From assembly GCA_946406115.1 (NCBI GenBank), contig OX291550.1:28062722-28126721 (forward strand): a stretch of DNA of 64,000 bases, in the 5' to 3' direction. The translations under genes and the position numbers were made by a program. The notes under the pieces were generated by a model. The model ran no database searches and had not been told where the DNA came from. It saw nothing but the letters and a program-made list of their open reading frames with translations. This document shows positions 32,446 to 45,100 of the stretch, one piece after another (the first letter of the stretch is position 1; every line of letters begins with the position of its first letter). This DNA is from Apoda limacodes (taxonomy: Eukaryota > Arthropoda > Insecta > Lepidoptera > Limacodidae).

Positions 32446-35400
32446 CTGAAACAGAAATGACACATGTAATGGTTCATGCAAGGTAACACATTATGTCCTA
32501 ACTGTGCAACTCAGAGCTTATTTGTAATAAAGCCCTTTGTATTTATATCCAAAAGCATCAAGGACAACAAGGACTCAATATCTAAACTAAACCCAAAACT
32601 AACAAAGACCCTACTACGGATGAACAGGGACAACCTGGGAACCACAGTAGGGATTCTATAGGCCACTGCACTCTTAACAAAAATCTATTTCTTTAAGGTG
32701 CCAGCAACAGTCCATCAGATCATGCATGGGACAGAAAAACGCCATATAATGCTGCATTGCAAAGAGGTTGAAGACCGCAGGAAAAAATACATAGGGATGC
32801 CAGACACTCTCCAGGTGGTTTGCAAGATGTTAAGCTTATGGGGGGAGCTAGGTTGGCTGCAGAAGCAGGCCATCCAATACTCACAAAGCCACCATGTTTA
32901 AGTGGCACATGCAGAAATCAGCTCACCACAAGAAAAAAAAATTTTTTCCAGAATGCTGTCTACTCAATGGGACATATTCCAGCTGTAACTCCTTGAACAG
33001 ATGTGGCCAGCCCTACCATTTCAGCTTGCTGACCCTGCAAGGAAGCTCATTTAGGATTTGATTCTTTATAAAAATCTAAGTATAGATTGTTTCATAGGGT
33101 GCTAAGCTTGTGGACTAGTTCTGATGTAAGTGGCCATGTGTAGGCACTTCATCCATTACACTCAAATCAGCAGCATGACTAGTGAAAATGGTGATTTCCT
33201 AGGCTGTTGTTTTGTATATGCAAATCAAGTTAAAACTATATAATAACTAAATAACTCCATACAATTCATTTGAGAAATGTGTGTACGTATTTTTATGTAA
33301 GTACATTTTATAACAAAAATGTTATATCAAGTGGATATACCCTGACTACCTATTTGCCAATTAGGTAGAAAGATTTACCTTTTTCAAATAGTATGCTTCT
33401 TTAATTTTTTTTACATATTAGAAAATTACAATACAACTCCTAGTGACTTATGAAGTCCTAGTACATCAACCTTACACACTCACAAAATCTTCATTGAATT
33501 AAGAAATACAATATAAATTAATATACATACATAGAAATAATCTTTCTTCATTTATGCCTCCCTGAAGGTTAGTCTTAGAAGAAAATAAATTATACATGCC
33601 AAATAGCCATAGATATAGATTATTTCTATGTATGTATATTTATATTGTATTTCTTAATTCAATGAAGATTTTGTGAGTGTGTAAGGTTGATGTACTAGGA
33701 CTTCATAAGTCACTAGGAGTTGTATTGTAATTTTCTAATATGTAAAAAAAATTAAGGAGGCATACTATTTGAAAAAGGTAAATCTTTCTACCTAATTGGC
33801 AAATAACATATATTTGGGGGTGATGAAATAATAAGAAACCATTTGTCTAAAATGATTTTTAATGGGCATAACTGTTGTTGATGAACTTTATAAATCAGAT
33901 TATTTTGACATCCATAAATCCAAGTAGGTCCCACTATCCCCATTGACTATGTAGCACCATTACAAAACCAGTGTTGAATTCTTCTTTATGACAACATATC
34001 ATGTGTTGTTTGTTTTGCACAATAAAAGAATCCAACATTTAAATTCCAATTTATATCTTAATATAGGTAATTAAGACCTTTAACCCAGCGGTCAAAAATC
34101 AAAACTACATTCGCCTTATTGCAATGGTGTTTACTTGCAACAACAGTAGCGACCAAACTCTCAAGATCAGAGGGCCAGATTAGTCTGTTGCACTGTACAT
34201 AAAGATTTAAAATTGCTTGAAGCTGTCTTAAATGACATTTATCACATTTTCAAATCTGCATTTTGTGCACTTATTTTTCAACATTTAATGGATTTAAAGC
34301 TAATTAGATGGGGGAAAGGACAAATTACTTTACATAATGGCTATGAATAGACAAGGCATTCATAGTACAAAATACACAAATGCTGGGAGGAAGTGACGAA
34401 AATTTAAAAAAAAATATGAAGAGGATATTGAAGGTTATCTTTAGGACTTCCTATTCGACTATGACTGAATTCAATGTCGTCACACTGGTGCGAGAAATGG
34501 GTGTGATGATGATGCTGGACTGAAAAAATATTTATCTGTTACAGAACACGATGTGTCAAAGGTTGGCTTATGTTCCAAATGTTTATGCAACAAACAATCT
34601 GAATTAGGAAAACTCATGCTTTTGAAAAGTTTTAGTTTGCCACTGTAAATACTATTGAAAAATATTAATACATGAAAACATACAGATTGCATTTATATTT
34701 ATACCAGGTTTTATATTGCCCAGAAACCTATGTGAATACTTGTTGGTACGTTACTAAATTTTGGCAAGGTTCAAAGGGGATAATGGGAATTTCTTTTATG
34801 ATACTAAAATCCCCATTAAGATTTACAATGGGCATAGTCTTAATAACCAATGAATTCTTAGCTATGCTTGATTCATGGATGTTACATTCAATGTTATATG
34901 AATGTGCATATACCTACTGTACCTGTTATTGTTTACTAAAGTATATAAAGTAATTTACCAATCTAATCCTGGAAAAATGCAAACGCATGCAAGGTGAGAA
35001 AACAAATAGACAAATATCAGCTTATGACCTGCGCAGATAATCTTGAATGCCCAAGATTTGTGATTTGAACTGTACTTGGGTAACGATCTAAAGAGATTAT
35101 CGGAATCTTAGACTTAAGTGTTTTCAAGGCCAAAATTCCAAATTCCAATGGCATGAATGTATATTTATTATATAGTAGTACCTCTCTCGCAATTTTTTCT
35201 AATTCCTTTTCTTTGTCCTCTTCAGTAGCTGGTGATTGGGACATACACTCTCTAAACAGATATTTTCTTCGTGGGCACAGTCTTCTACGACATAATCTCT
35301 GCAAAATCAATACATACTTATTTGTGTTAAAATAATTTAAAAAAATTGTTACCTACGGATTCAATAAAGTTGGATAACTTACAAATATGACAGACACCAT
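32245..35400 (-). CDS. OXLD1: OXLD1-like protein, three coding exons
   Basis: Coding exons on the minus strand are 35383-35400, 35029-35298 and 32245-32445, joined in phase 0 at both introns, for a predicted 162 residues. The C-terminal exon carries the oxidoreductase-like signature (PPTACCRTGCANCVF, Cys106, 107, 111, 114) and an ALE-type tail (SMKAYLEMELRIRGLKK), as in human OXLD1, a small protein thought to be mitochondrial whose reaction is unknown. The N-terminus (MVSVIFRLCRRRLCPRRKYL) is arginine-rich with no acidic residue, like a mitochondrial presequence. Donors are TTT|GTAAGT and CAG|GTCATA; acceptors are TTTTGCAG and TTCTGTTTCAG. The middle exon (KELEKIAREVLL, FMPLEFGILALKTLKSKIP) is not one I recognise from the family, so its inclusion is inference from splice sites and frame. 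The 2.6-kb second intron holds a fold-back repeat. Confidence 0.75.
33351..33805. repeat. Long fold-back element in the OXLD1 intron
   Basis: The arms are 33351-33543 and 33617-33805 and are near-perfect reverse complements for about 190 bp. The main difference is a 4-bp TTAA present only in the left arm. The spacer is 73 bp. Outer ends read TATTTGCCAATTAGG. A diverged single arm plus spacer occurs at about 50225-50385. No coding sequence. Confidence 0.9.
33806..35028. other. Remainder of OXLD1-like intron 2
   Basis: AT-rich intronic sequence. The string TTTATATCTTAATATAGGTA occurs here (about 34050) and again just after the gene's stop codon on its 3' side (about 32195). No additional exon was identified. 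Confidence 0.4.
35029..35298 (-). CDS. OXLD1: OXLD1-like exon 2
   Basis: 90 codons exactly, open throughout, with acceptor GATTTTGCAG and donor GCGCAG|GTCATA. It reads RLCRRRLCPRRKYLFRECMS, then an acidic helix (EEDKEKELEKIAREVL), and ends GHSRLSAQ. Phase 0 at both ends fits the flanking exons. Confidence 0.7.
35383..35400 (-). CDS. OXLD1: OXLD1-like exon 1 (start codon)
   Basis: ATG plus five codons (MVSVIF) followed by a consensus donor GTAAGT. Too short to be certain on its own. It was chosen because it gives a phase-compatible ATG 84 bp upstream of the exon 2 acceptor. Confidence 0.6.
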
Positions 35401-35601
35401 CATATATTAAAATTAAGGGACACAATTTTAGTGGATTCACCTTGAATGTGCCTTGAATTTACAGAAAACAAATTCTTTCCTCACAACTACTGCCAAAATT
35501 AATAAATAAATACTACCGTCAGGTACAATACTAGTCTGTGATAAATATATACTATTATCTATGATTAATACCACAGATATTAGGCGCGTTCGTTTTGGGA
35601 C

Positions 35602-36252
35602 GCAGAATCATTATTTTCGTTTACTTTGTCATCTGTCATCTGTTCGTTTTGCATTGGTGTCAAAAATATAAAAATTTTAGTGTCATCTTTTACAAACTGT
35701 CATGCGTTCGTTTACGATTTTTTTGTTATTTTTGTCACTTTTGCCACCAAAAAATGCAACTTAACACCTTTGTCTGGAGGTGGGTTTTGTTTTAATCTGC
35801 CTATACATATTCAATGTTTATGGTAGTGTGTGTGTGTACGTCAATCGTTCATTTTGCAAGTTTTGCAAACAAACATTTTGTTAGTAACGTTTCAAAGCTA
35901 CACGAACGATAGACACAGATATAGTGATAGTGGCAAATCTGGCGTTATCAAAAGTGTGAAAAGTATCAATCGTGGAAACTCTTAATCCCAAATAGAGCTA
36001 TGTGACAGTGATCGTTATAGTAAACAATAAAATATGTATAGGCAGTTTGATAGATCAACACAAAAACCCCACCTCCTGACATGGGTCTAAAGTTTAATTT
36101 TTCGTTGGCAAAAGTGACAAAAATAACATAAATTCGATGTTTACAAACGAACGCATGACAGATTATTATGATACTAAAATTTTGATATTTTTGACATCAA
36201 TGCAAAACGAACGGATGACAGATGACAAAGTAAACGAAAAGAATGATTCTGC
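35602..36252. repeat. Long inverted-repeat element between OXLD1 and RhoGDI
   Basis: The left arm (35602 to about 35815) begins GCAGAATCATTATTTTCGTT and holds CATCTGTCATCTGTTCGTTT. The right arm (about 36030-36252) ends with the diverged reverse complement (AAACGAAAAGAATGATTCTG). The inside (GTTATCAAAAGTGTGAAAAG, near 35945) resembles 39.65-39.70 kb. The element starts about 200 bp upstream of the proposed OXLD1 start codon, so it occupies the likely promoter side of that gene. Confidence 0.8.
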
Positions 36253-38937
36253 ATAAACAAATGAACAAATCAACCCGTTTTGGAACAAATTTTGACAATT
36301 AATTTTTACACCACATTAATTAATTTTATACCACAGATTTACACATTAGTAAAAAGCTGGTGATACTACATTATATGTATAGTATCAGGTAAAAAGTAGT
36401 GATTATATTCTCTTTGGTATTAAGATATCAACGTTACAGTAGGCGACATATCAACCTAACCTTAATGGACTTTGAATCCAAGGCGCAACGCAGCGTAAAA
36501 GTCGTGAAAGAGAGATATTGGTAATTTATTTTTTCGCCTCACACTGGCGGCTCTCTTACGTAGTATCCCTACTGCATCGCGTCGCAACCATAAATTATGA
36601 ATGAATATATAAGTGTGCGTGTGTAATTATTACTGAATTCAAATTTTTCTTACCTACGATAACAAAGAGGCATGCAAAAAGGTGATCCTCGTTGAAAACC
36701 TTTAAACTTATTTTTTTTTTCTTATTTTATAACAATCTTATAGAAAAATCCACTCGGTCATTACATTTTTAATAATATTTGTCGTAATATTTGTCCCTCC
36801 CATTCAAAAGTAGGATTTGGAGGATGCTGGAATAGTAATTATGTAGTAATTGCGGTAAAATATATTTATGAAGTATAGATAAATCGTTTCATTGTGTTAG
36901 ATTAATCGTTAGTATAACAGAATTGGCTTTTTAGCCTATTTCGCACCCAGTGTCCTCGATAATTAATGCGCACTAGGCCCGTGTGGTTGTCTAGTGCGTA
37001 AGCGCAAACATTCTTCTTAGTAAGTAGGTATAGACTTGTGCCCAAAAGTGGAAAGTCTGGGTTGATATATTCATTCGTTAAATTCTTATTTTCAATAGAC
37101 TAAGGTGACAAATAAGCATACGGCCCACCTCATGTTAAGCAGTCACCGCATCCCATGGACGCTTGCTACTCCAGGGGCATTACTCGCGTGTTGCTGACCC
37201 TTGTGCGTGACTAACTAGGCTTAAAGGTGTGAGGATGGACTCCCTCACAGTGGCTAGCCATGCGATGATAGAGAGGGGACCGGACGTGTGCATAGTTTTT
37301 AATACTTCCTCAGATATACACAGTCGATAACAAACATTAACTTAATCCACTGATTTTATCTCACTATTGTGCACATGTCTTACCTCGGTCTCGACTAGTA
37401 ATAGCAGAAGTCATCAGTTGGTAGACTCTTTGGTAATTTGGTCGAGGCTGGCATTTTAGTTAAAGTAAAATAAAATATCAGAAGTCATAGTAACGTCATT
37501 TAATTATTTAACAATCAGCATGACAATTTAAATAAAAAATAATAATGAAGATAAACTAAAAATAATAACAATAAAAATAAAACTTTAATAGACATTTTTT
37601 GGCAGTAAAGTTATAAACAATAGTGTGAATAGTCACAACGGATCCTAGTGCAAATGGAACTTTATATATAAAGTATTTTCCACCAAACAATCTTTAAACT
37701 TTTTAAATATAATAAACTTTTTTAACTACAACAATTCCACAATTAGGTAATCCAGTTCACGGGAACCTATATAAAAAAAATAATAATCATAAATTTAAAC
37801 TATTTACCTAAACTCTAAACCTTTATTGCCCAAACGCGTGAGCTCGTCTTATCTTTATTATCTATTACTACATTTTTATTACATTTCACACCAAAAATAC
37901 AAAAGAAATCAATAGCTACCGAGTATTAATAATAATCTTACATGAGACGTCCGAATACTAAAACTCTTTTTAAATTTAATCTCTAATTATTTATATTATG
38001 CTGTCTCTTAAAATGTCGTTATACCCATGGTATTATATGAAAGTAAAATACCTAAAGGTATTGAGCTAATTATCTACAAAGAAAATATTGAGCGAGCGAT
38101 CATAACTACTGGAATTTTACCTAACAAAAGTGTTAGTATTTGGGTTGGTTTATTAGTATTGAAAAAATTAACATACTCGTATTATTGTGGCCATAATTCA
38201 TTACCTACTGTTAATTTTATCATAACCTTTGAAAAATATTCAGCTAACATTAAAGCAAATTCAGCTAAAATAACCTGCAAGTAATCATTATAATTTTGAT
38301 TGAGTAAGTAAGTACTCACCAATCATAACGCCGGACAGTCTGCATCGAAATCTTAAATGCGTGGCCTAATGTTATTTCTCTGTTCAAAAATTGCAATTGA
38401 ATGTGCACTATGAAATCGTCATTATTGATGTCTGTTTGTTTCCGTTTTTAGGTACTGCATTCAATTTGTGAATAGTGTGCAATATGTTTAGTAAACGCAT
38501 CACGGAAACCTAATTTTTTGACCAATTTGTATAATTCGAAGTATACCTTTTAAAATGTTATTCTTCCTATGACGCTCACCAAAGATGCTAAAAATCTCAG
38601 CTGAATGTACGCTGAGCCAAAATCATTCTATTTAATTGTTTTTTCCATATCGACAGTACAGTATATCATACATACATCAGATACAATATATCGAAATTCG
38701 AAGGCCTCTCTAATGGTATCAGATGAAAGAAGTGGTAAAACTGCTGTTAGGCCCACAATTCTTCTTTCAGCCTGTATTTAAGTGTACCTACTCTAAAGAC
38801 GCTGCTTTTCGCCATATATTTATGTCGCGTCCAATGATAGTAGCATCCTGGTTGTGTCCTTGGCACACACACACATTTAATTACAAGTGTAACCTTACCG
38901 TATCTATGGTTAAAGACCATAGACATTATGATTTCTT
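36253..38937. other. Gene-free stretch
   Basis: AT-rich. At about 37090-37320 a minus-strand scrap of the non-LTR family is visible (TAAGCATACGGCCCACCTCA, GGATGGACTCCCTCACAG, TACTTCCTCAG). A 5' untranslated exon of RhoGDI may lie in 36.3-42.0 kb, but I cannot place it. Confidence 0.4.
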
Positions 38938-39163
38938 AGGGTGCGTTCCAAATCGCAACGAGGAAGTTAAAAAAGTGGTTTTGGGACGCCCGGGGTAGAG
39001 TAATTTTCCAACTGTCAAATTGAATTCTTTACAGTGCCATAGAAAAGGTTGAAAATCACTCCTGTCAGCGTGAAAATTAACTGTCAAACGCTCGTTCCAG
39101 AACGGGTTAATTTTTCAACTTTACCGGGCGATAATTACTCGGCGTGATTTGGAATATAGCCTT
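38938..39163. repeat. Small MITE-like element
   Basis: Imperfect terminal inverted repeats: GGGTGCGTTCCAAATCGC on the left, and GGCTATATTCCAAATCACGC as the reverse complement of the right. About 225 bp with no coding capacity. CTTA precedes and follows the ends, a possible short target duplication. Confidence 0.5.
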
Positions 39164-40689
39164 ATAGATTGAACAACGCTACGTAGACGAACTTTCCTTG
39201 TAATCTTTTCTTATGATGTCTGTGTTTTTTGTGCAGCAGAATTGTTCCTCCGTGTATCTTGATAAAATTTAGATCCTCCGTTTCCGTTACTTATTCATAG
39301 CTACACAATATACTGATTTATTATTTATTAATATTAGAATGCTACGACACACTTTTATTTAATTGCTGATAACATATTTTAAAAGGCATGTATCTTAAAT
39401 GTAAGACACAACGATAAATGGAGTACACGAATATGATCTTACATATTAAAGATTCTCGCTTTTATGCGAATTTGAAAATAGAATCTCTTTTTAATACAAG
39501 TAAAAACAGGATTAGAATGAGGAGTACCGACTGTTTACAGATCCTTTTTTTAACTTATTGTAATCCATGGTTTCGCAAACATGTCCAAAAACGTTACATA
39601 TAATATGTTACGATTCGAAGCTACTCGAATAAGGGTTTAGGTGGCGAAACTGTTGCTTTATCAAAAGTGTAAAAAATTATCAAACGTGAAAACTTTTTCT
39701 TCCATAATGAATGCTCTCCAAAACAGCCACGCAACAAACAAACGACAAATCGACTTAAAAAAAAGTTGACAACACTGTAACTTTTTTTTAATTTTTTACC
39801 TATTTTTTTTAGAATTTACATCCGATTCCGATTTTTCTGTAATAAATAAATTAGGTGGGGTGCAATTTAACTTGCTGCTGTAATATCTATTAATACTTCA
39901 AAAAAAAAGTAAGTAATATATCTTTAAATGAGTTAATTTAATGCTCCGACAATAGCGTGCGAATCTTGCGGGTATCAATGAATGACGAAGCCAGCGGTTA
40001 GGCGTTGTCGATAACGCGTCTCTTAAGCTTTTTACTTTTGTAATTGCAAATAGTAAGTTCTAATTATATGCCTCTGATGATTATCTGTTTAATTTGCTTA
40101 AAACTAAATCGGCGTCTCGAAAAGTGATAGTACTAGGTTAGGGGCGGTTCCAGAACTCGTCAGTCTCAGGTTGAGGATTTAATTGAGTACCATTTAATAT
40201 TTTCGATATGTCTAGTGCCACATTCTGTGAGGTCGATAATTTTCTAAATAAATGAAAGCACAATGCCTAGTTACTAACTTAGTATTGTCCACTAGGTACT
40301 ACTCCTCGGCTATGTTCTACATCACACTTGTTAAGTAATAATTCAAAACAAATTCAACTGTATGTGACAACAGAGTGGTCCTTTTTTTAAAATGTCATTT
40401 TTTAGTACTAATAACTACATGACCATATACAGTAACATAAGGCCGACTTAATTAAATACAGTAGCAAGTTAACTTGCAGCCTTGAGGAGTTAAGTTGTTA
40501 TTATAGTTTGGACAGGGACCTGCCAGCTAAGCCACTAACAATTAATTAAAGAGAATTGATGAGGTCCTATTTTTTAGTGAGTTAAGTTTGGTTTGTTTCA
40601 ATTACTTTGACATTTTGCTTTGATAAGGTATTGGCTCATATTTTGATATAAAGTATTTTACCTATTTTTCAGAGTATATAAAAAAATTA

Positions 40690-41640
40690 AAATCAGCCAA
40701 GTGCGAGTCGGGACTTGCGCACGAAGGGTTTCGTACCATTATCTATAAAAATGTCAAAAAAATCACTTTTGTTGTATGGGAGCCCACTAAAATATTTATT
40801 TTATTTTAATTTAATTATTCAGTTTTAACCCGTCAAGCGTCCCCATACAAAGGAAATTATCCGCCCTTGCCGCATACAAACGGACATACACCTAACTTTA
40901 TTATGTTTATTCCTCTTTATTTATTTTTAGGTATGTTCCCTAATATATACAGTATAAAAAAAAGTAATAAGAATAAGTTTATGATAAATATAATAAGTTA
41001 TAATAAATTTATTTACTAAAAAAATACATAGTTTTTTATATATAGCACATTACCAGGGGTCAAAATGAACTCTAAGCTACTGTTAATAAAATCCAAAATC
41101 CAACTCAAAATGGCGCAATATAAATGGCGGCCGGATCAAATTACCGAAACAATTTGTGACAAAAAAAATATTAAACGCACAAAATATTGTCCACCCAAAA
41201 ATACTAGAACGTATGACAGGCCATTGGCTTTACTTCTGAATACTTACAATTAGCCTGTCTGACAAAAGTCATCCTGAAAAAATTCCCCCGCGACACAAGT
41301 CGCTTAGGTCCCACTGTGGGACCTTGGACGCGTGACGGGTTAAAGTGACTATATAACCAAATATTCTGTGCATATTGTAAGCTTCTACCTGTTGCTGTTA
41401 TCAATATCAAGCAAAATTGAGCAAAAAATCACTTTTGTTGTATGGGAGCCCCCATAATTTTTTTTTTTATTAATTGTTATAGTGGCAACAGAAATAAATC
41501 TTCTGTGAAAATTTCAACTGTCTATCATGGTTCATGAGATACAGCCTGGTGACAGATGGGGGGGGAGACAGATGGACAGCAGAGTCTTAGTAATAGGGTA
41601 CGGCTAATTACCCTTCGGGTACGGAACCCTGAAAACTGAC
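40690..41640 (+). repeat. Dispersed lepidopteran repeat, interrupted
   Basis: Begins GCCAAGTGCGAGTCGGGACT and ends TTCGGGTACGGAACCCTGAA, like a widespread family whose copies start with 'GCCAAG.GCG.GTCGG' and end in 'GGAACCCT'. The string CACTTTTGTTGTATGGGAGC occurs twice (about 40766 and 41426), on either side of a piggyBac-type MITE and surrounding AT-rich sequence. This suggests two partial copies or a duplicated segment. Confidence 0.55.
40829..41339. mobile_element. piggyBac-type MITE with TTAA duplication
   Basis: The left end is CCCGTCAAGCGTCC. The right end, reverse-complemented, is CCCGTCACGCGTCC. TTAA lies directly outside both ends (40825-40828 and 41340-41343), the exact target duplication of piggyBac elements, whose termini start with CCC. 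A subterminal palindrome GGTCCCACTGTGGGACC lies near the right end. It is 511 bp with no transposase. Confidence 0.85.
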
Positions 41641-42007
41641 AAATGTAAAAGTCTTGGTAGCGCAACTGACACTAATAAGTTAACTTGCATATCAAAGTTT
41701 TAAGATAACCTAGTTATTTGGGTAGCTTAGTATCTTTAGTCATGACATAAATGATAAGTACTCATAACCGTAGGAAATGTATGAAAGCATTGATGCGTAT
41801 AGATGAGGCAAGAGAGGTATGCCAGGATCGTAGGAAGTGGCAGTCTTTGGTCTCTGCCTACCCCTCTGGGAAACAGGTGTGATGTTATGTATGTATGTAT
41901 TAATGATGAGCTATTAACAGCTTTGGATCATTCGGAAATACTCATTTAACTAGATAATAAGGATTCTGTAACTGTGAAACTATTGTATATAAATTATTTG
42001 TATAGAT

Positions 42008-42197
42008 ATGTCTGGGGAACCTGAAATTGCTCATACACCTGAAGAAGATACTGAAGAAGAAGAAATCAAGTCTACCTACAAACCTCCTCCAGAGAAGACT
42101 ATTGAGGAGATCCTTGCTGCAGACCAGGAAGATGAGTCATTACGGAAGTACAAAGAGGCTCTACTAGGGCAGGCACAGACAGGAGCTGTTATTGTTG
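42008..42197 (+). CDS. RhoGDI: RhoGDI coding exon 1
   Basis: Encodes residues 1-63 and the first base of codon 64: the acidic N-terminal arm (EEDTEEEEIKS) and the KYKEALLG helix. The donor is GTTG|GTATGT. The open frame runs into the intron as far as 42262, which should not be taken as coding. Confidence 0.95.
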
Positions 42198-45100
42198 GTA
42201 TGTGTGTTTCAGACTATCATACAACCAAATATGTAACAAATTGCAATTTTAAGTCAATTTAGACAAGATTTTTGTCAGCTTAATATAGAGTGTTTGTAAA
42301 TATCCAATTTAAATCTAATAAAATATTAGATTTGATATTTATCAAAATCAGTATATCTTTCTTAAAACTGAAAATAATACAATTCAAACATTTTACAGTT
42401 TTTAAACAAATAAAATATAAAAGATAGATATTTTTGAAGTTTTTATTCTTAAATCCTTTTCATTATTTTTATTTTAGATTTTTTTTTCTGAATAGAATTA
42501 AAATGTATTTGAACAGAATATTGTTAATACTAAAGTAGTTGTTAACAATTATATTTATCCTGTATGTACACATTTAGCCACAGTTTGACATGCAAATATT
42601 TAATATTCTTAAAACATTAACTTAATTATTATTATTATTAATAAGGATCTTTGTTTAATTTAATTTAATAGTACTTCAATCCCCCTTTTTTCTTTAAAAA
42701 AATACAGTCACAAAAAGAGGGGTTTTTTGAATCACTTGCTCCCCGCCCACCCAAATTTTAGTTGCTCTTTGTCAGGTTTCTATATAACTTTTCAACCAGG
42801 TATGCTGCAATATTTATAATAAAATAACAACAAAACCTTACCCAAATCAAAGCACTTATATATTGAATTTAAGTTTGTATCAACCGGGCTTTAACTGGTG
42901 GACCGAGTGGCGCTGCACGTTCCAAAGGTCACGTGGTTGATTCTTAGTGTAGGGCAACCAATATTGTTACAATTTGTTAGTTGTAAAGTAGTCTCGACTG
43001 TTTGTGCCTGGTATGTTGATAGGCTCCCTAGTTTCTACCTGTCACGTTTGTGGGACGGAATCGGTGAAACTAAGATGTTACAGGCCGACATTCATAACAT
43101 CTCTGTCCACCCATTTACATAAGAGTAGTAATGAAATTTTTAATATTTTTTTTGACTAATTGGTCTTCAGGTTTGTCGGATTTCGTCCCTTGACTATGAC
43201 ACATACATATATACTAATAACCTTTAATAATGTTACCGTGACAGACATAAATAAGTTTGATAATTAACTGTCTTGAAAATTAATTATATCCTGAAAAATG
43301 TATTTCAAGACATAATTTCCAGTGTTTTAAATGCAAAATGCAGTGTTCACTCAAAATATTGTAATATTTTTAGGGTTCCGTACCTCAGAAGAAAAATTGG
43401 AACCCTAATATCGACACTATACACTTTGCTGACCGTCAGTATGTCTGTCTTTCTGTCAAGACCCTTTTTAGGGTTCCATAGCCAAATGGCAAAAATGGAA
43501 CCCTTATAGATTTATCATGTCTGTCTGTCTGTCCATCCGTATGTCACAGCCACTTTTTTCCGAAGCTATAAGAACTATACTGTTGAAACTCGGTAGATTG
43601 ATGTATTCTGTGAACCGCATTAAGATTTTCGCACAAAAATAGAAAAATAACCACAAATTTTGGGGGTTCCCCATACTTAGAACTGAAATTCAAAAATTTT
43701 TTTTCATCCAACCCATATGTGTGGGGTATCTATGGATAGATAAACTGAATAGTTTGCGCGAGAGACACTTCCAAAGTGGTAAAATGTGTCCCCTATAAAA
43801 CTAGAAAAAATATATGATGTACATTACCATGCATGGTGGTAGATACGGAACCCTCGGTGCGTGAGTCCAACTTGCACTTTGCCGGTTTTTTCAGTGACGC
43901 TTAAAGGAATCAAGTTGAAATTAATATTAAATACTAAGGTCTGCAGTCCCTTGAAACTGTAAAAATAAGTGAACGCAATAAAAACATACGGCTGAAATAC
44001 GGCAATTTTTGTCGTATATTTTGGCATTCACAAATAAATCAAAACCTTTGGGGCACTTCCAGTTGTCCTAGAATCATGAAATTTGACACAAAACATCGAC
44101 ACACATAACATCTTTGATTCAAGACTGCGTGGAGGTATCAAGTTGAAATTAAAATCAAATACTAAAGTTTACGGGCACTTAAAGCACTTAAAGTTGTAAA
44201 AAAATCAAGCTTTACCAATAATATGCCAAAATTACAGTTATTTTTGTTGCATATTGTGACACAAATACATCAAAACCTATGGGGTATGTTCTGTTGACTT
44301 ATAATCATGAAATTTGGCAAGAAGCAATGCCATGTAGCATACATAAAGGAAAAAGTCTGAAAACCATTAATTTTTTGTTACATGACAAAAAAAAAATTGT
44401 TTTTTTACCTTATTTGCAGTTGGTAAACTTACCGCGACCTATGTCGATGTATTGGAACAACAGTTGTCCAACGGCAAAGTTAAGTTTGTCCCTCATTGCA
44501 GTTTACCTTTAACGGAACCCACACACTTCACCCAAACGTTTCTGTGTTTTAGTGGATAAAAGAGATATCTGAATAATGACCATAATACATTAGAGGATAC
44601 ACATAAGAAATATCTATCTAATGCATATATTTATAACAGGTATACTTTTAATTATCTATTGGTGTATCAAATGGTGGTGCGTTGAGCACTGATGATTTGA
44701 TAGCAAATTGACTTTTTTATCCTTATTTATTGACTTTTACCGCATTCGGCCGGCGACAGTGTCGCTACTAAACAGTTAGAGTTTTCTTATGCTTTAATTT
44801 TAACTATCTCAGATGCCAATGACCCTCGGAAGGTGATAGTGAAGAAACTAGCGTTATGCGTGGCGGGCCGCGATGACGTTGAGCTCGACCTATCAGGAGA
44901 CCTGACTGATCTCAAGAAACAGGTGAGTCTGCTAGACATAGTACTTGCTCCCTCTCGTTCCATACCAAAATGTTGAAATGGATTCCTTATGATGAGGCTT
45001 TCGTGTTGGCGTGGTGAGGCGTGTGTGTTTATCTGTCTGAATGTCAAAGCTGTTTTTCTTAACAACTACAAATGCTATGGACTATATTTAGTATAGTCTT

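Noticed and set aside
32698..32901. 67-residue plus-strand frame inside the OXLD1-like intron
   Set aside because: No domain, opposite frame also open, and no splice sites; likely chance.
42198..42262. Extension of RhoGDI exon 1 to the stop at 42262
   Set aside because: A consensus donor at 42198 joins in phase to exon 2 and restores the family sequence; the extension has no similarity.
44787..45065. 92-residue minus-strand frame over RhoGDI exon 2
   Set aside because: It is the antisense shadow of the exon and its donor region.
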